A stretch of DNA of 64,000 nucleotides from Rhizobiaceae bacterium (lineage in GTDB: Bacteria; Pseudomonadota; Alphaproteobacteria; Rhizobiales; Rhizobiaceae): contig JARGOF010000005.1 of NCBI GenBank assembly GCA_029212415.1, positions 143,715 through 207,714 on the forward strand. The letters are read 5' to 3'. Position numbers and translations under genes: made by a program. The notes beneath the pieces are model-generated. The model was given only the letters and a program-made list of their open reading frames with translations, searched no databases and was not told the DNA's origin. How positions within the stretch are numbered: position 1 is the stretch's first letter; each line of letters starts with the position of its first letter. This document shows positions 17,351-26,029 of this stretch, one piece after another.

Positions 17351-18079
17351 ATGCGCAACAGCAGCGGCGGCAAGCATAGTTTCGGCTATAGCACGCAAAA
17401 TATCATCACGAAACAGCCCCGGTCTTCCGGTGCAGGCAACCGGACCGCGTCGGGACCTGCTGCATTTCATCCCGGTGATATCATTGATGTGGAGTTCGAA
17501 CATGTCGAAGGCAAGGCCACGGGCGCAAAACCGCCACAAAAACCGCCACAAAAACCGCCATTTCCAGATGACCTTTACGCACATCACGGCGCGCAGGGCG
17601 ATCAGAGGATTTCCGGCGAGCGGTTGACGGTGTTTTCAAATGGCGTTCAGCCCGGCAAGCCGACCGCAAAAGGACCGTCAGCGGGCTTCATGATTGTGTT
17701 GGTTGCGCTTTGTCTCGGGGCTTTCTGGTTTTCCGGCGGTCATGTGATTGCCACCTATTTTGCAGGCGCATCCAAGCAGGCAGGGCAAGAGGGATTGGTT
17801 CTGTCGGATATCGAGGCCGGCCCTCATTACGAACAATCCGGATCTTATCTTCTGTTGCATGGCACCATCAGGAACAATGCTGCCGTGTCAAAAACGGTGC
17901 CGTTGGTGACAATCCAATCGGCTGCAGAAGATCGCGGCGCGACGTTGCATTATGTGCGCGCACCCAAAAAACAGCTGAATGCGGGTGAAAGTGTCCGCTT
18001 TCGGGTGCGCGTCCCGTCATCTCTGCGTAACCATGACAAACTGACAATTTCACTTGCCGGGGCCGGGTCGGCGTCCTGA
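17351..18079 (+). CDS. Membrane protein with DUF3426-like C-terminus, no zinc ribbon
   Basis: 242 aa. Position divergent from ftsE is where rhizobia carry an MJ0042-type zinc-ribbon protein with a C-terminal DUF3426-like domain. Here the C-terminal part fits (one membrane segment FMIVLVALCLGAFWFSGG near residue 115, then a beta-rich domain with SGSYLLLHGTIRNNAAVSKTVP), but the N-terminal CxxC ribbon is absent; the N-terminus is instead low-complexity, with a PPQK repeat. A stop codon (TGA 17342-17344) lies just before the ATG, so the ribbon is not hidden upstream in frame. Function unknown. Confidence 0.6.
   Translation: MRNSSGGKHSFGYSTQNIITKQPRSSGAGNRTASGPAAFHPGDIIDVEFEHVEGKATGAKPPQKPPQKPPFPDDLYAHHGAQGDQRISGERLTVFSNGVQPGKPTAKGPSAGFMIVLVALCLGAFWFSGGHVIATYFAGASKQAGQEGLVLSDIEAGPHYEQSGSYLLLHGTIRNNAAVSKTVPLVTIQSAAEDRGATLHYVRAPKKQLNAGESVRFRVRVPSSLRNHDKLTISLAGAGSAS
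17527..17560 (+). repeat. Short tandem repeat, 12-bp unit
   Basis: AAAACCGCCACA occurs in about 2.8 tandem copies within the DUF3426-like gene and encodes KPPQKPPQKPP. A 12-bp unit changes the length in frame, so slippage would alter the linker without breaking the protein. Confidence 0.85.
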
Positions 18080-18253
18080 CAGTGCGTCAGTGTATATCGT
18101 CGTGCGATTTCACCTGTGAACCTGCGCGGTTTTGGCGCGACGCGGAAAATCTGAACGGGAATGCGGGGAAACCCGACAATTCAACCTTTTCCTTTGGCAG
18201 CCCATGCACTAAACCGACAAGACGCATCACTTGATCAAATTGGATAAACCATC

Positions 18254-18805
18254 ATGCCTGTCGTTCGCGGAAAAAATATCGATGTCCTTTTTTCGCCAGA
18301 GCAGATTGCGACACGCAATATGGAGCTGGCGGCGCAGATAGCCGTTCAACCCAAAAATGATCTGCTGGTGATCGCCATCCTGAAGGGATCCTTCATATTT
18401 GCCGCTGATCTTCTTCGGGCCCTGCATCACGTCGGCCTGGCTCCCGAAGTCGAATTTATCACCCTGTCCAGCTACGGCAAGGGAACCAAGAGCCAGGGTG
18501 TCAAAATCATCAAGGATATCGATAGTGAAGTGAAGGGCCGCGATGTTCTGCTGATCGATGATATTCTCGAATCCGGCAGAACGCTGCGCTATGCGCGGGA
18601 ACTGATGTTCGAGCGGGGCGCCAATGATGTGTCAATTGCCGTTCTTCTGGACAAGAGCTGCCGCCGCGAAGGCACCTTGAATGCCGACCATGTCGGGTTT
18701 GAATGCCCGGATTACTTTGTTGTCGGCTACGGGATGGACGTTGCCTACGCATTCAGAGAGCTGCCCTTCGTCGGCATTGTGACCGGTGACGTCGAGGAAG
18801 CATAG
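18254..18805 (+). CDS. hpt: Hypoxanthine phosphoribosyltransferase
   Basis: 183 aa purine-salvage enzyme converting hypoxanthine (and guanine) with PRPP to IMP/GMP. PRPP-binding motif VLLIDDILESGRTLRYA near residue 97, the flexible-loop region LSSYGKGTKSQG, and ILKGSFIFAADLLRAL near residue 42 are standard. Cytosolic. No operon partner; cpdR follows after 378 nt on the same strand, an order shared with other rhizobia. Confidence 0.92.
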   Translation: MPVVRGKNIDVLFSPEQIATRNMELAAQIAVQPKNDLLVIAILKGSFIFAADLLRALHHVGLAPEVEFITLSSYGKGTKSQGVKIIKDIDSEVKGRDVLLIDDILESGRTLRYARELMFERGANDVSIAVLLDKSCRREGTLNADHVGFECPDYFVVGYGMDVAYAFRELPFVGIVTGDVEEA

Positions 18806-19183
18806 CTTTCGCGCAACCCATGCGCAGACTGCATTCCGGGTCCCTTGAACTGATTCGATTTTCAGTCGTCCCTGGTATCCTCAAGCACCAGACATGATCT
18901 ATAGCGCTCCAAATCGCTGCCGCCGCCAATACTCTGTTAAGCATGAATTGCTTAAAGGCAGGCCATTCCCGACCGTTTCTACCCTTCCGACCGGTTCATT
19001 TACCCGGCGAAAACATTTGCGTGGTTTTGTGACGCAAGGTTCCCGGTATTGCAGTGATCTGCCTGTCAGAAAACGTGCCATCCTTCTTCGGGAAACCAAT
19101 GTGTATCGAAACAGCACATCACTATGGGCGATGGATGCAGCCGATCAGGAGATCATGCATTCGGGTAGAAACGGACGGAATAA
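18806..19183. other. 378 nt intergenic region upstream of cpdR
   Basis: No convincing gene; an open frame across it (18894-19421) runs into cpdR in another frame and has no family features. Holds an inverted repeat TTAAGCA-TGAAT-TGCTTAA at 18937-18955, described separately. The cpdR ribosome site is weak (ACGGA at 19174-19178). The length leaves room for a regulated promoter. Confidence 0.4.
18937..18955. promoter_or_regulatory. Inverted repeat, possible operator upstream of cpdR
   Basis: TTAAGCA (18937-18943) and its exact complement TGCTTAA (18949-18955) flank 5 nt. Each arm has a TTAA core like half of a CtrA box, but the spacing between the TTAA cores is 11 nt, not the 7 nt of a CtrA site. 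Candidate dimer-binding site of unknown regulator. Confidence 0.35.
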
Positions 19184-19546
19184 ATGGCGAAAATACTCGT
19201 TGCCGAAGATGAAGATTCACTGCGCCGCTTTGTCAGTCGGGCATTGCAGATGGACGGTCATGAAGTGGATCAGGCCATTGATGGCGCCCATGGTCTTGAT
19301 CGGCTGCGCGAAATGCCGGGCTATGATCTTCTGCTGTCGGATATCCGCATGCCCGTCATGGATGGCATTGAACTGGCGCATACGGCGTCAGCGGAATTTC
19401 CTGCACTCAAGATATTGCTGATGACAGGTTTCGCAGAGCAGCGCGAAAGGGCCGATAATCTGAATGATGTCGTGCTGGACGTTGTTTCGAAGCCGTTCAG
19501 TCTGCCTGACATCCGCGATGCCGTCGCGGATGCGCTGACCCGATAA
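19184..19546 (+). CDS. cpdR: Single-domain response regulator CpdR
   Basis: 120 aa receiver domain only, no output domain. Acidic pocket EDE (residues 8-10), phospho-acceptor D53 in LLSDIRMPVMDG, Thr/Ser switch in LLMTGFAEQ, and the conserved Lys in VVSKPFSL. In Caulobacter and rhizobia the unphosphorylated form recruits ClpXP to cell-cycle substrates such as CtrA; control is by the CckA-ChpT relay. Ends 64 nt from the convergent TIGR02302 gene. Identity rests on length, sequence and place next to hpt. Confidence 0.88.
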   Translation: MAKILVAEDEDSLRRFVSRALQMDGHEVDQAIDGAHGLDRLREMPGYDLLLSDIRMPVMDGIELAHTASAEFPALKILLMTGFAEQRERADNLNDVVLDVVSKPFSLPDIRDAVADALTR

Positions 19547-19610
19547 TTACCAGGCGGATTATCTGCTCACAGGCGTTTGCGGCAAATCATCTTGTGGTTT
19601 TTCGCAGGCC

Positions 19611-22178
19611 TCATCTGTTGTCCAGAAGCCGTTCCAGGTAAAAGCGCTCCATCTCCGGACGGAAAGCGTCACCCAGCCGTTCACGGATCGCCTCGAGAAT
19701 TTTGCGGGCACGCTGGATGTCGGCTTCTTCGGGTATTTTTACATTCTCTCCGAAATCGGGTCCGGTATTGGCCGTCGGACGGCCAAGAGGGTCGAGGCCT
19801 GAGCCATTGGGCCTTGCCTGTCCCGGCTGTTGTCCCGGGCCTCCTTGGCCCATCGCCTGGCGCATCTGGTCCATCATTTGCTGGGCGCCATCACGCAGGG
19901 CCTGCAAGGCGCGCCCCTGTTCACCCACAGCCTGACCGCCATCACCTTCGCCCAATGCTTCGCCAGCCTCACCCATGGCCTCACCAGCCTCGGCAAAGCC
20001 CTCATTGGGTTCCATGCCGAAATCTTCCATGCCCTTTTGCAATTCACCCAATTGTTGCTGAAGTTGCTGCTGTTGTTCCTGAAGTTTGCGCAGCGCCTCA
20101 CGCAATTGCTCTTCGGTCAATTGCTGGCTGTCGCCGCTTTGCGGAGCCTGTTGCTGCGGACGGTCGGGATTTTGAAAATACTGCTCCCTGCGGCGCTCCT
20201 TGAGCGCCTGTTCGAGATCAAATGTCTCTTCCATGAGCTGTTGCTGGCGTTGCATGAGTTCACCAAGCTGATCCATCTGCTGGCGCATGGGGTTGTCGCC
20301 CTGGGCTGACTGCTGTTGCCCGGTTTGCAGGTTGTTCATCATGCGTTGCAATTGTGAAAGCAGCTGCTGGGCCTGTTCCCTGGAACCGGACTGCGCCAGA
20401 TTCTCAATCTGGTCCATCATGCGCTCAATGTCCTGCTGACGCAGAACATTCTGCATGTCGGAAGGCATCTGTTGCTGTTCGGCACTCTGATTGTTGCGCA
20501 TTTGCTCGGCAAGCGCCTGCAGGAAATCCTGCATGGCCGCGCGCAATTCATCCATCAATGCCTGAATTTCTTCGTCGGAGGCGCCGTTTTCCAGGGCCTC
20601 GGACAGGGCCTTTTGCGCGTCGCGCAGCCGTCGCTCGGCAAAGGACAGGTCGCCGTCTTCGATCCCCAGAGCAATATCCCACAGGTAGTCGGCCGCATCG
20701 CGCAGCATGTCATCGTCATAGGCCTGCTTGAGGCGCGATCTTGCTGATTTGATCAGCAGGAAATGGGTCGGGTTGTCGATGGTTTCTTCCGGCGCGATGG
20801 TAATGGCGTCGTTGAGATCAAGGACCCGGTCCATGCGCCTTGTATCGAGCGCCAGAACCTGTCTTTGTTCAGCGACAGAGCCGGCCAGTAGATTGCTGAA
20901 ATATTTGCCCGGCAGGATCATTTCATGCGTCTGGCTGCGGCCGGTCTGTCCAAGCGAATCTTCGGCCACCAATGTGATGCGCACGGGTGTGCCGGCCATC
21001 GGGTGCTCTGTCAGTGAGCGGCTCTCGCGCCCCTTGCGCTCGCCAGCCGTGCCGCGCGGCAGGGTCAAAGGGTAGTCGGGAAGGTCATAGAGGGGATGTG
21101 CGTCGGCGGCCTGGGGCGTGGCTGGCTCAATCTGCGCGTAGGCTTTCTGCGTTCCATAATCGTCGCGAACGGTGAAGCCGATTTCAAGGGCGCCATTTGC
21201 AGCGCGCGTCGGCTCGCCGTCAAAGGCAATTACCGGTGGTTCATCGGGGATCAGTTGAAACTGCCAGTTTTCTGCAACATTGGCGCCTTGCCGGATGGTC
21301 AAGACACCATCACCGGGCGCTTCGAAACTGTAATCGCGCGCGCTGGTGGAGGACAGTTCCTCTGCGCCTGGATCAGCTTGGGCAACGAGCGGCAATTCTT
21401 CTCCGCCCGTGCGGTAAAGCACCTCCTCCGTGCCGTTGCCGCCAACCACCCGCACCAGCATGGTGCTGCCCTGGGGAATGGAAATGACCTCGGGAAGGCC
21501 TGCATTGTTACCGGTGAGAAAGACCGGGGCCTTGCCGGTGTATTCGGGTGGGGTGACCCAGGCATCTATCCGCATGCCGGCAACCATTTGCGCCGATACA
21601 TGGCTGCGAAAGGCATCGCTCAAAAGTCCGGACTGGTTCGAATGGGAATAGCCGAAGGCAACGAACAGCAGCAGGGCGACGAGAACCCGCAAGCCGAAAG
21701 GGTCAAACCTGGGTGTTTGCGGGCGTGGTGCTGGCACGGTCATCGTATCAACTTCGGCGGCCATGCGTTTCTGGTGGGCATGCCACAGCGAACGGGCAAA
21801 GGCATCGCCGCTTTCGAGGCGATCAGATTGCACTGTCAGGGCCTGGTGAACAATGTGATTGTCCTTTTCCAGGCGGCTGAGTGCTTCTCTGCGGTCCGGC
21901 CAGCGCAGGCTTTTGAATGTCGTCAGGCAGGCCAGGATGCCGATGACGAAAAGCCCGATGACGACCATGCGGAGCCAATCGGGGATGATGCGGAAAAGGC
22001 CGAACCACGACAGGACGGCAAAAAAAGCAATCAGTCCGACGATCGGCAGCAGCCTTGGCCAGGCGCGCTCGAACAGAAGAACAAACCGGGTGAGCCTTAC
22101 GCGCGCATCAATCCTGCGCAACAGGGTGTTCACAGAATCTGTTGAAACCCGATTATCCTGCTTGCTGCCATTTGCCAT
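19611..22178 (-). CDS. TIGR02302 / DUF4175 family membrane protein
   Basis: 855 aa. Two N-terminal membrane helices (LLPIVGLIAFFAVLSWFGLF and VIGLFVIGILACLTTF), a third near residue 165 (LRVLVALLLFVAFGY), a periplasmic beta-rich section with DAWVTPPEYTGKAPVFL, and a long Gln/Met/Glu-rich low-complexity segment from about residue 530 to 780 (runs such as QQQQQLQQQL). This layout matches the alphaproteobacterial family of that name; no biochemical role is known. Last gene of the argH-lptM-lysA transcript direction, 106 nt after lysA. Confidence 0.88.
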   Translation of the reverse strand: MANGSKQDNRVSTDSVNTLLRRIDARVRLTRFVLLFERAWPRLLPIVGLIAFFAVLSWFGLFRIIPDWLRMVVIGLFVIGILACLTTFKSLRWPDRREALSRLEKDNHIVHQALTVQSDRLESGDAFARSLWHAHQKRMAAEVDTMTVPAPRPQTPRFDPFGLRVLVALLLFVAFGYSHSNQSGLLSDAFRSHVSAQMVAGMRIDAWVTPPEYTGKAPVFLTGNNAGLPEVISIPQGSTMLVRVVGGNGTEEVLYRTGGEELPLVAQADPGAEELSSTSARDYSFEAPGDGVLTIRQGANVAENWQFQLIPDEPPVIAFDGEPTRAANGALEIGFTVRDDYGTQKAYAQIEPATPQAADAHPLYDLPDYPLTLPRGTAGERKGRESRSLTEHPMAGTPVRITLVAEDSLGQTGRSQTHEMILPGKYFSNLLAGSVAEQRQVLALDTRRMDRVLDLNDAITIAPEETIDNPTHFLLIKSARSRLKQAYDDDMLRDAADYLWDIALGIEDGDLSFAERRLRDAQKALSEALENGASDEEIQALMDELRAAMQDFLQALAEQMRNNQSAEQQQMPSDMQNVLRQQDIERMMDQIENLAQSGSREQAQQLLSQLQRMMNNLQTGQQQSAQGDNPMRQQMDQLGELMQRQQQLMEETFDLEQALKERRREQYFQNPDRPQQQAPQSGDSQQLTEEQLREALRKLQEQQQQLQQQLGELQKGMEDFGMEPNEGFAEAGEAMGEAGEALGEGDGGQAVGEQGRALQALRDGAQQMMDQMRQAMGQGGPGQQPGQARPNGSGLDPLGRPTANTGPDFGENVKIPEEADIQRARKILEAIRERLGDAFRPEMERFYLERLLDNR

Positions 22179-22256
22179 GGGCGTTCAATCCTTTTGACCC
22201 TGACAGAAGGATAGCATTCTTTGTGGCAAAGGCGAGGGGATGCAACAAATTGTGAA

Positions 22257-22273
22257 GTGAAAGAGCGTTTCAC
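22257..22273. repeat. Small hairpin between lysA and the TIGR02302 gene
   Basis: GTGAAA (22257-22262), GAGCG loop, TTTCAC (22268-22273). No T-run on the minus strand, so read-through into the downstream gene is likely. Could be an RNA-stability or partial-termination element. Confidence 0.35.
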
Positions 22274-22284
22274 GCACAAATGGA

Positions 22285-23553
22285 TTATTGCAGCCAATCG
22301 GGGAGTGAATCGAGGCCGATGAGGTCTTCGTAGGAACCGCGCGGCCGCACCACATGGAAACGATCGCCGTTGACCATCACTTCTGGGATCAGCAACCGTG
22401 TATTATAGGTGGACGCCTGAACGGCGCCATAGGCACCGGCTGAACCTACGGCAATCAGGTCGCCTGCTTCAAGTCGGGCAATGTCCCGGTCTTTTCCCAG
22501 GTAATCGCCGCTTTCACAGACCGGTCCGACAAAATCGACGGTCATGCGCGGTGCATCGGGTTGTGGCAGGACCACCGGGCGGATGTCATGCCATGCCTCA
22601 TAGAGCGTTGGGCGAATCAGATCATTCATCGCCGCATCGACGATGACAAAGCTCTTTTCGCCCGCATCCTTCACATAGATCACTTCGCTGACCAGCAAGC
22701 CGGCATTGCCGGCGATCATGCGGCCGGGCTCAAAAATGATCTGGCAGTCGAGGGATTTGACCTGTTCCAGCACCACGTCGGCATAGTGCTGCGGGTCGGG
22801 AGGCGGCGCATTGTCGGTGCGATAGGGAATGCCCAGGCCACCGCCGACATCCACATGGCTTATCGTGTGTCCGGCTTTACGCAATTGCAGAACCAGCGAT
22901 TGCAGCAGGCGAAAAGCCTCGGCATAGGGCTGCAGATCGGTGATCTGGCTGCCGATATGCATGTCGATACCGGTCACATTGATTCCGGGGAGTTCGGCCG
23001 CCTGCGCATAGACTTTTTCGGCGTCCTGCCAGGAGATGCCAAATTTGTCCTGCTTCTTGCCGGTGGAAATTTTCGCGTGGGTCTTTGCATCCACATCCGG
23101 ATTGATGCGAAAGGAGACCGGTGCCTTGCATCCGGCTTTCAAAGCCCGGGCGTTGAGAACCTCCAGTTCAGGTATGGATTCCACATTGAAGCAGAGGATT
23201 TCAGCGTCCAGCGCAAAGTCAATTTCGCGAATGGTCTTGCCGACGCCGGAGAACACGATTTTTGAAGCCGGGATGCCGGCTGCCAATGCACGGCGCAATT
23301 CACCTTCGGACACCACGTCTGCACCAGCGCCGAGTTTTGCCAGAGTGGCCAGAACCGCCTGGTTGGAATTGGCCTTCATGGCATAGCAGACCAGCGCGTC
23401 GACGGAGGCAAAGGCCTCTGCAAACACCCTGTAGTGTCGGGTCAGCGTGGCTGTCGAATAGCAATAGAACGGCGTGCCGACCGATTTCGCAATCTCGGCT
23501 ATGCTGACATTCTCGGCAAAGAGAATGCCATCCCTGTATTCAAAATGGTTCAA
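22285..23553 (-). CDS. lysA: Diaminopimelate decarboxylase
   Basis: 422 aa PLP enzyme, alanine-racemase fold; last step of lysine synthesis. PLP lysine K60 in CYAMKANSNQ, then GADVVSEGELRRAL, the FRINPDVDAKTHAKISTGKKQDKFG region's core residues, MHIGSQI, HVDVGGGLGIPY, EPGRMIAGNAG and CESGDYLGKDR supply the cofactor and dimer-interface contacts. Begins 11 nt after the small lipoprotein gene, so likely cotranscribed with it and argH. Confidence 0.95.
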   Translation of the reverse strand: MNHFEYRDGILFAENVSIAEIAKSVGTPFYCYSTATLTRHYRVFAEAFASVDALVCYAMKANSNQAVLATLAKLGAGADVVSEGELRRALAAGIPASKIVFSGVGKTIREIDFALDAEILCFNVESIPELEVLNARALKAGCKAPVSFRINPDVDAKTHAKISTGKKQDKFGISWQDAEKVYAQAAELPGINVTGIDMHIGSQITDLQPYAEAFRLLQSLVLQLRKAGHTISHVDVGGGLGIPYRTDNAPPPDPQHYADVVLEQVKSLDCQIIFEPGRMIAGNAGLLVSEVIYVKDAGEKSFVIVDAAMNDLIRPTLYEAWHDIRPVVLPQPDAPRMTVDFVGPVCESGDYLGKDRDIARLEAGDLIAVGSAGAYGAVQASTYNTRLLIPEVMVNGDRFHVVRPRGSYEDLIGLDSLPDWLQ

Positions 23554-23564
23554 GGGGTACGCGC

Positions 23565-23780
23565 CTATTTCAACAATCGGTCAAGAACGAACGGGCGGCC
23601 CTCGTCAGGTTCCGTGGGTGTCTCTTCCTGATTGTCCACGACGGGTCTTGCCGAAGGAACTTCCAGAGGACCCTTGCGGCCGCAACCGGTTATCAGCAGG
23701 GCCATCAAAAGCACGACAGCTGCAGTCTTGACCGCATTCAATGCGGTGACGGGCAAATTGGCATTGGGCAAAGCAGTCAT
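23565..23780 (-). CDS. lptM: Small LptM (YifL)-like outer-membrane lipoprotein
   Basis: 71 aa. Signal peptide with lipobox LLITGC; lipidated Cys33 is followed by the family signature GRKGPLEVP. In E. coli LptM helps assemble the LptDE lipopolysaccharide translocon. The tail after residue 45 is acidic and disordered-looking. The location between argH and lysA matches the yifL-dapF/lysA neighbourhood seen in many proteobacteria. Start could be Met at residue 1 only or a later one, but the signal peptide fits either. Confidence 0.85.
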   Translation of the reverse strand: MTALPNANLPVTALNAVKTAAVVLLMALLITGCGRKGPLEVPSARPVVDNQEETPTEPDEGRPFVLDRLLK

Positions 23781-23943
23781 GGGTTGCTCGCATTCATCCG
23801 GAATTCAGGTGCTGATCTTTTAACGAACTTATGTGGCCTTGTGCACCCTGTTTTCTTCAACAAGGTGCCAGAAAGCGCAATTAAGTGCCTTGATGGAGAA
23901 CCAGCAGGCAAATATTGCTCTTCCAAGGCCATGCAAACGGCCG

Positions 23944-25332
23944 TCAAAGGCGGGTTCTCCACCAGGCGATCTGTTCGCGGACCCTGACCGGTGACGTGCC
24001 GCCAAAACTTGTGCGGCTGGCAACCGATGCTTCAACCGTCAGCACGGAATAGATGTCCTGGGTGATGGCCGGGTTGATTTTCTGCAGATCTGCCAGCGGC
24101 AGTTCGGCCAGTTCGCACTGGCGTTCTTCGGCCAGCGCTACGGCGGTTCCGGTTGCATGATGGGCATCGCGGAAAGGCAGGCCTGCCTCGCGCACCAGCC
24201 AATCGGCAAGATCGGTCGCGGTGGAATAGCCCGATCCCGCGGCTGCCTTCATGCCGTCCTTCAGAATGTGCATGTCGCCGATCATCCCGGTCATGGCGGC
24301 AATCGCCAGTTCCAGTGATTTTGCGGCATCAAAAACCTGTTCCTTGTCTTCCTGCATGTCCTTTGAATAGGAAAGGGGCAGACCCTTCATCACCGTCAGC
24401 AGACCGATCAGCGCACCATTGAGACGTCCGGTCTTGGCGCGGACAAGTTCGGCTGCATCCGGATTTTTCTTCTGCGGCATGATGGATGAACCGGTGGAAA
24501 ACGAATCAGACAGGCGCACGAAACCGAATTGCGGGGTGGACCAGATGACGATTTCTTCGGCCAGACGGGAAAGATGGGTGCCACAAATCGACGCAAGGCC
24601 GAGGAACTCCAGAGCAAAATCCCGGTCAGAGACCGAGTCCAGGGAGTTGCGTGTCGGCGTTGAAAATCCCAATGCCGTGGCGGTCTGCTGGCGGTCAATC
24701 GGAAACCCGGTGCCTGCCAGAGCGGCCGCACCCAGCGGGCATTCGTCCAGTCGCACCAGAGCATCGCGGACCCGTGAGCGATCCCGTGCGAACATTTCCA
24801 CATAGGCCATGCAATGGTGGCCGAATGTTACCGGTTGCGCCGTTTGCAGGTGCGTAAAGCCCGGCATGGTGGTGGTTGCGTGCTCTTCGGCCCGATCCAG
24901 AAAAACGGTCATCAGGGCTGTGAGCGCCTGTTGCGTTTTCTCCAGCTCAGATCTGACCCAGAGACGAAAATCCAGTGCGACCTGATCATTGCGCGAGCGT
25001 GCCGTGTGCAGCCGTCCTGCAGCGGGGCCGACAATCTCGGCCAGCCTTGCCTCGATATTCATGTGAATATCTTCCAGCTGACGCGAGAACACGAAGGTGC
25101 CGGCCTCGATTTCTGACGAAATCGTGTTCAGTCCGGCAGAAATCTTGTCACGATCTTCGGCACTGATTATGCCAGTATCAGCAAGCATGTCAGCATGGGC
25201 CAGTGAACCCTGGATATCCTGAGCGTAGAGTTTCCGATCGAAATCAATGGAAGCGTTGATTTCTTCCATGATTGCGTCGGGGCCGGACGCGAAGCGGCCG
25301 CCCCACATCTGGTTGGAAGTTTTGCCGGTCAT
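23944..25332 (-). CDS. argH: Argininosuccinate lyase
   Basis: 462 aa. Cleaves argininosuccinate to arginine and fumarate. Starts [19 protein letters not shown]; contains [17 protein letters not shown] near residue 110, [10 protein letters not shown], and the superfamily signature [18 protein letters not shown] near residue 280 that holds the catalytic Ser. The ATG at 25332 gives the standard start; an open frame to 25533 overlaps the divergent tlpA and is not real. GGAG precedes it by about 11 nt. 28 nt separate it from tlpA. Confidence 0.95.
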   Translation of the reverse strand: MTGKTSNQMWGGRFASGPDAIMEEINASIDFDRKLYAQDIQGSLAHADMLADTGIISAEDRDKISAGLNTISSEIEAGTFVFSRQLEDIHMNIEARLAEIVGPAAGRLHTARSRNDQVALDFRLWVRSELEKTQQALTALMTVFLDRAEEHATTTMPGFTHLQTAQPVTFGHHCMAYVEMFARDRSRVRDALVRLDECPLGAAALAGTGFPIDRQQTATALGFSTPTRNSLDSVSDRDFALEFLGLASICGTHLSRLAEEIVIWSTPQFGFVRLSDSFSTGSSIMPQKKNPDAAELVRAKTGRLNGALIGLLTVMKGLPLSYSKDMQEDKEQVFDAAKSLELAIAAMTGMIGDMHILKDGMKAAAGSGYSTATDLADWLVREAGLPFRDAHHATGTAVALAEERQCELAELPLADLQKINPAITQDIYSVLTVEASVASRTSFGGTSPVRVREQIAWWRTRL

Positions 25333-25360
25333 GTCAGAATTAACTCCGGAGTAGACATCA

Positions 25361-26029
25361 ATGTCAGAACAAAAAAAAGGCAGCCGCATGACAATCAGGA
25401 TCATTGGCGCTGCCATTGTCCTGGGCCTGCTGGCCAGTGTGGTTGGGGTATACGTGAAGGGCAGGCCCTCTGGCAATATGTCCGCAGTGGCCGAGGCCGA
25501 TTGTTCGCCCTCTGTCGATCTGGCCGCGCGCATTCAGCCCCTGGCAAAGGGTGAAATTGCCGCCATGGCATCGGTGCGTGAAGCAAAGAGCCTGCAAACA
25601 CTTGCATTCAACGGTCCGCAAGGCCAGCCGATGTCAATCGGTGATCTTTCCGGCAAGACCCTTCTGGTCAATCTCTGGGCCACATGGTGTGCGCCCTGCC
25701 GCGAGGAAATGCCGGCTCTGGCGGCCTTGCAAGAGGAACTGGGCGGGGATGATTTTGAGGTGGTCGCCATCAATATCGATCGGGGCGATGACGTCAAACC
25801 GAAAAAATTCCTCGGCGAAATCAAGGTTTCCAATCTGGCATTCTACCGCGACAGTTCCATGGGTGTGTTCAACACGCTGAAGAAGGACGGTCTGGCGTTC
25901 GGCCTGCCGGTGACGCTTCTGGTGGATGAAAAGGGCTGCCTGCTGTCCAGCATGAACGGACCGGCGCACTGGTCGGGTCAGGACGCAAAGACCTATGTCA
26001 AAAAGGCATTGTCCGAAAATATGCTCTAG
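25361..26029 (+). CDS. tlpA: TlpA-like membrane-anchored thiol:disulfide oxidoreductase
   Basis: 222 aa. N-terminal membrane anchor ([19 protein letters not shown]), then a periplasmic thioredoxin fold with active site WCAPC (Cys110 and Cys113) in [18 protein letters not shown], and the cis-Pro in [12 protein letters not shown]. TlpA-type proteins reduce apo-cytochrome oxidase Cu centres or feed cytochrome c assembly; here only the family role can be given. GGAG at 25347-25350 supports the start. Its end overlaps the convergent hydroxyacyl-CoA dehydrogenase by 4 nt. Divergence from argH is conserved in rhizobia. Confidence 0.88.
   Translation: MSEQKKGSRMTIRIIGAAIVLGLLASVVGVYVKGRPSGNMSAVAEADCSPSVDLAARIQPLAKGEIAAMASVREAKSLQTLAFNGPQGQPMSIGDLSGKTLLVNLWATWCAPCREEMPALAALQEELGGDDFEVVAINIDRGDDVKPKKFLGEIKVSNLAFYRDSSMGVFNTLKKDGLAFGLPVTLLVDEKGCLLSSMNGPAHWSGQDAKTYVKKALSENML

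Noticed and set aside
18894-19421. 175-codon frame upstream of and overlapping cpdR
   Set aside because: It overlaps cpdR in another frame, has no family features and no ribosome site; cpdR is clearly the real gene.
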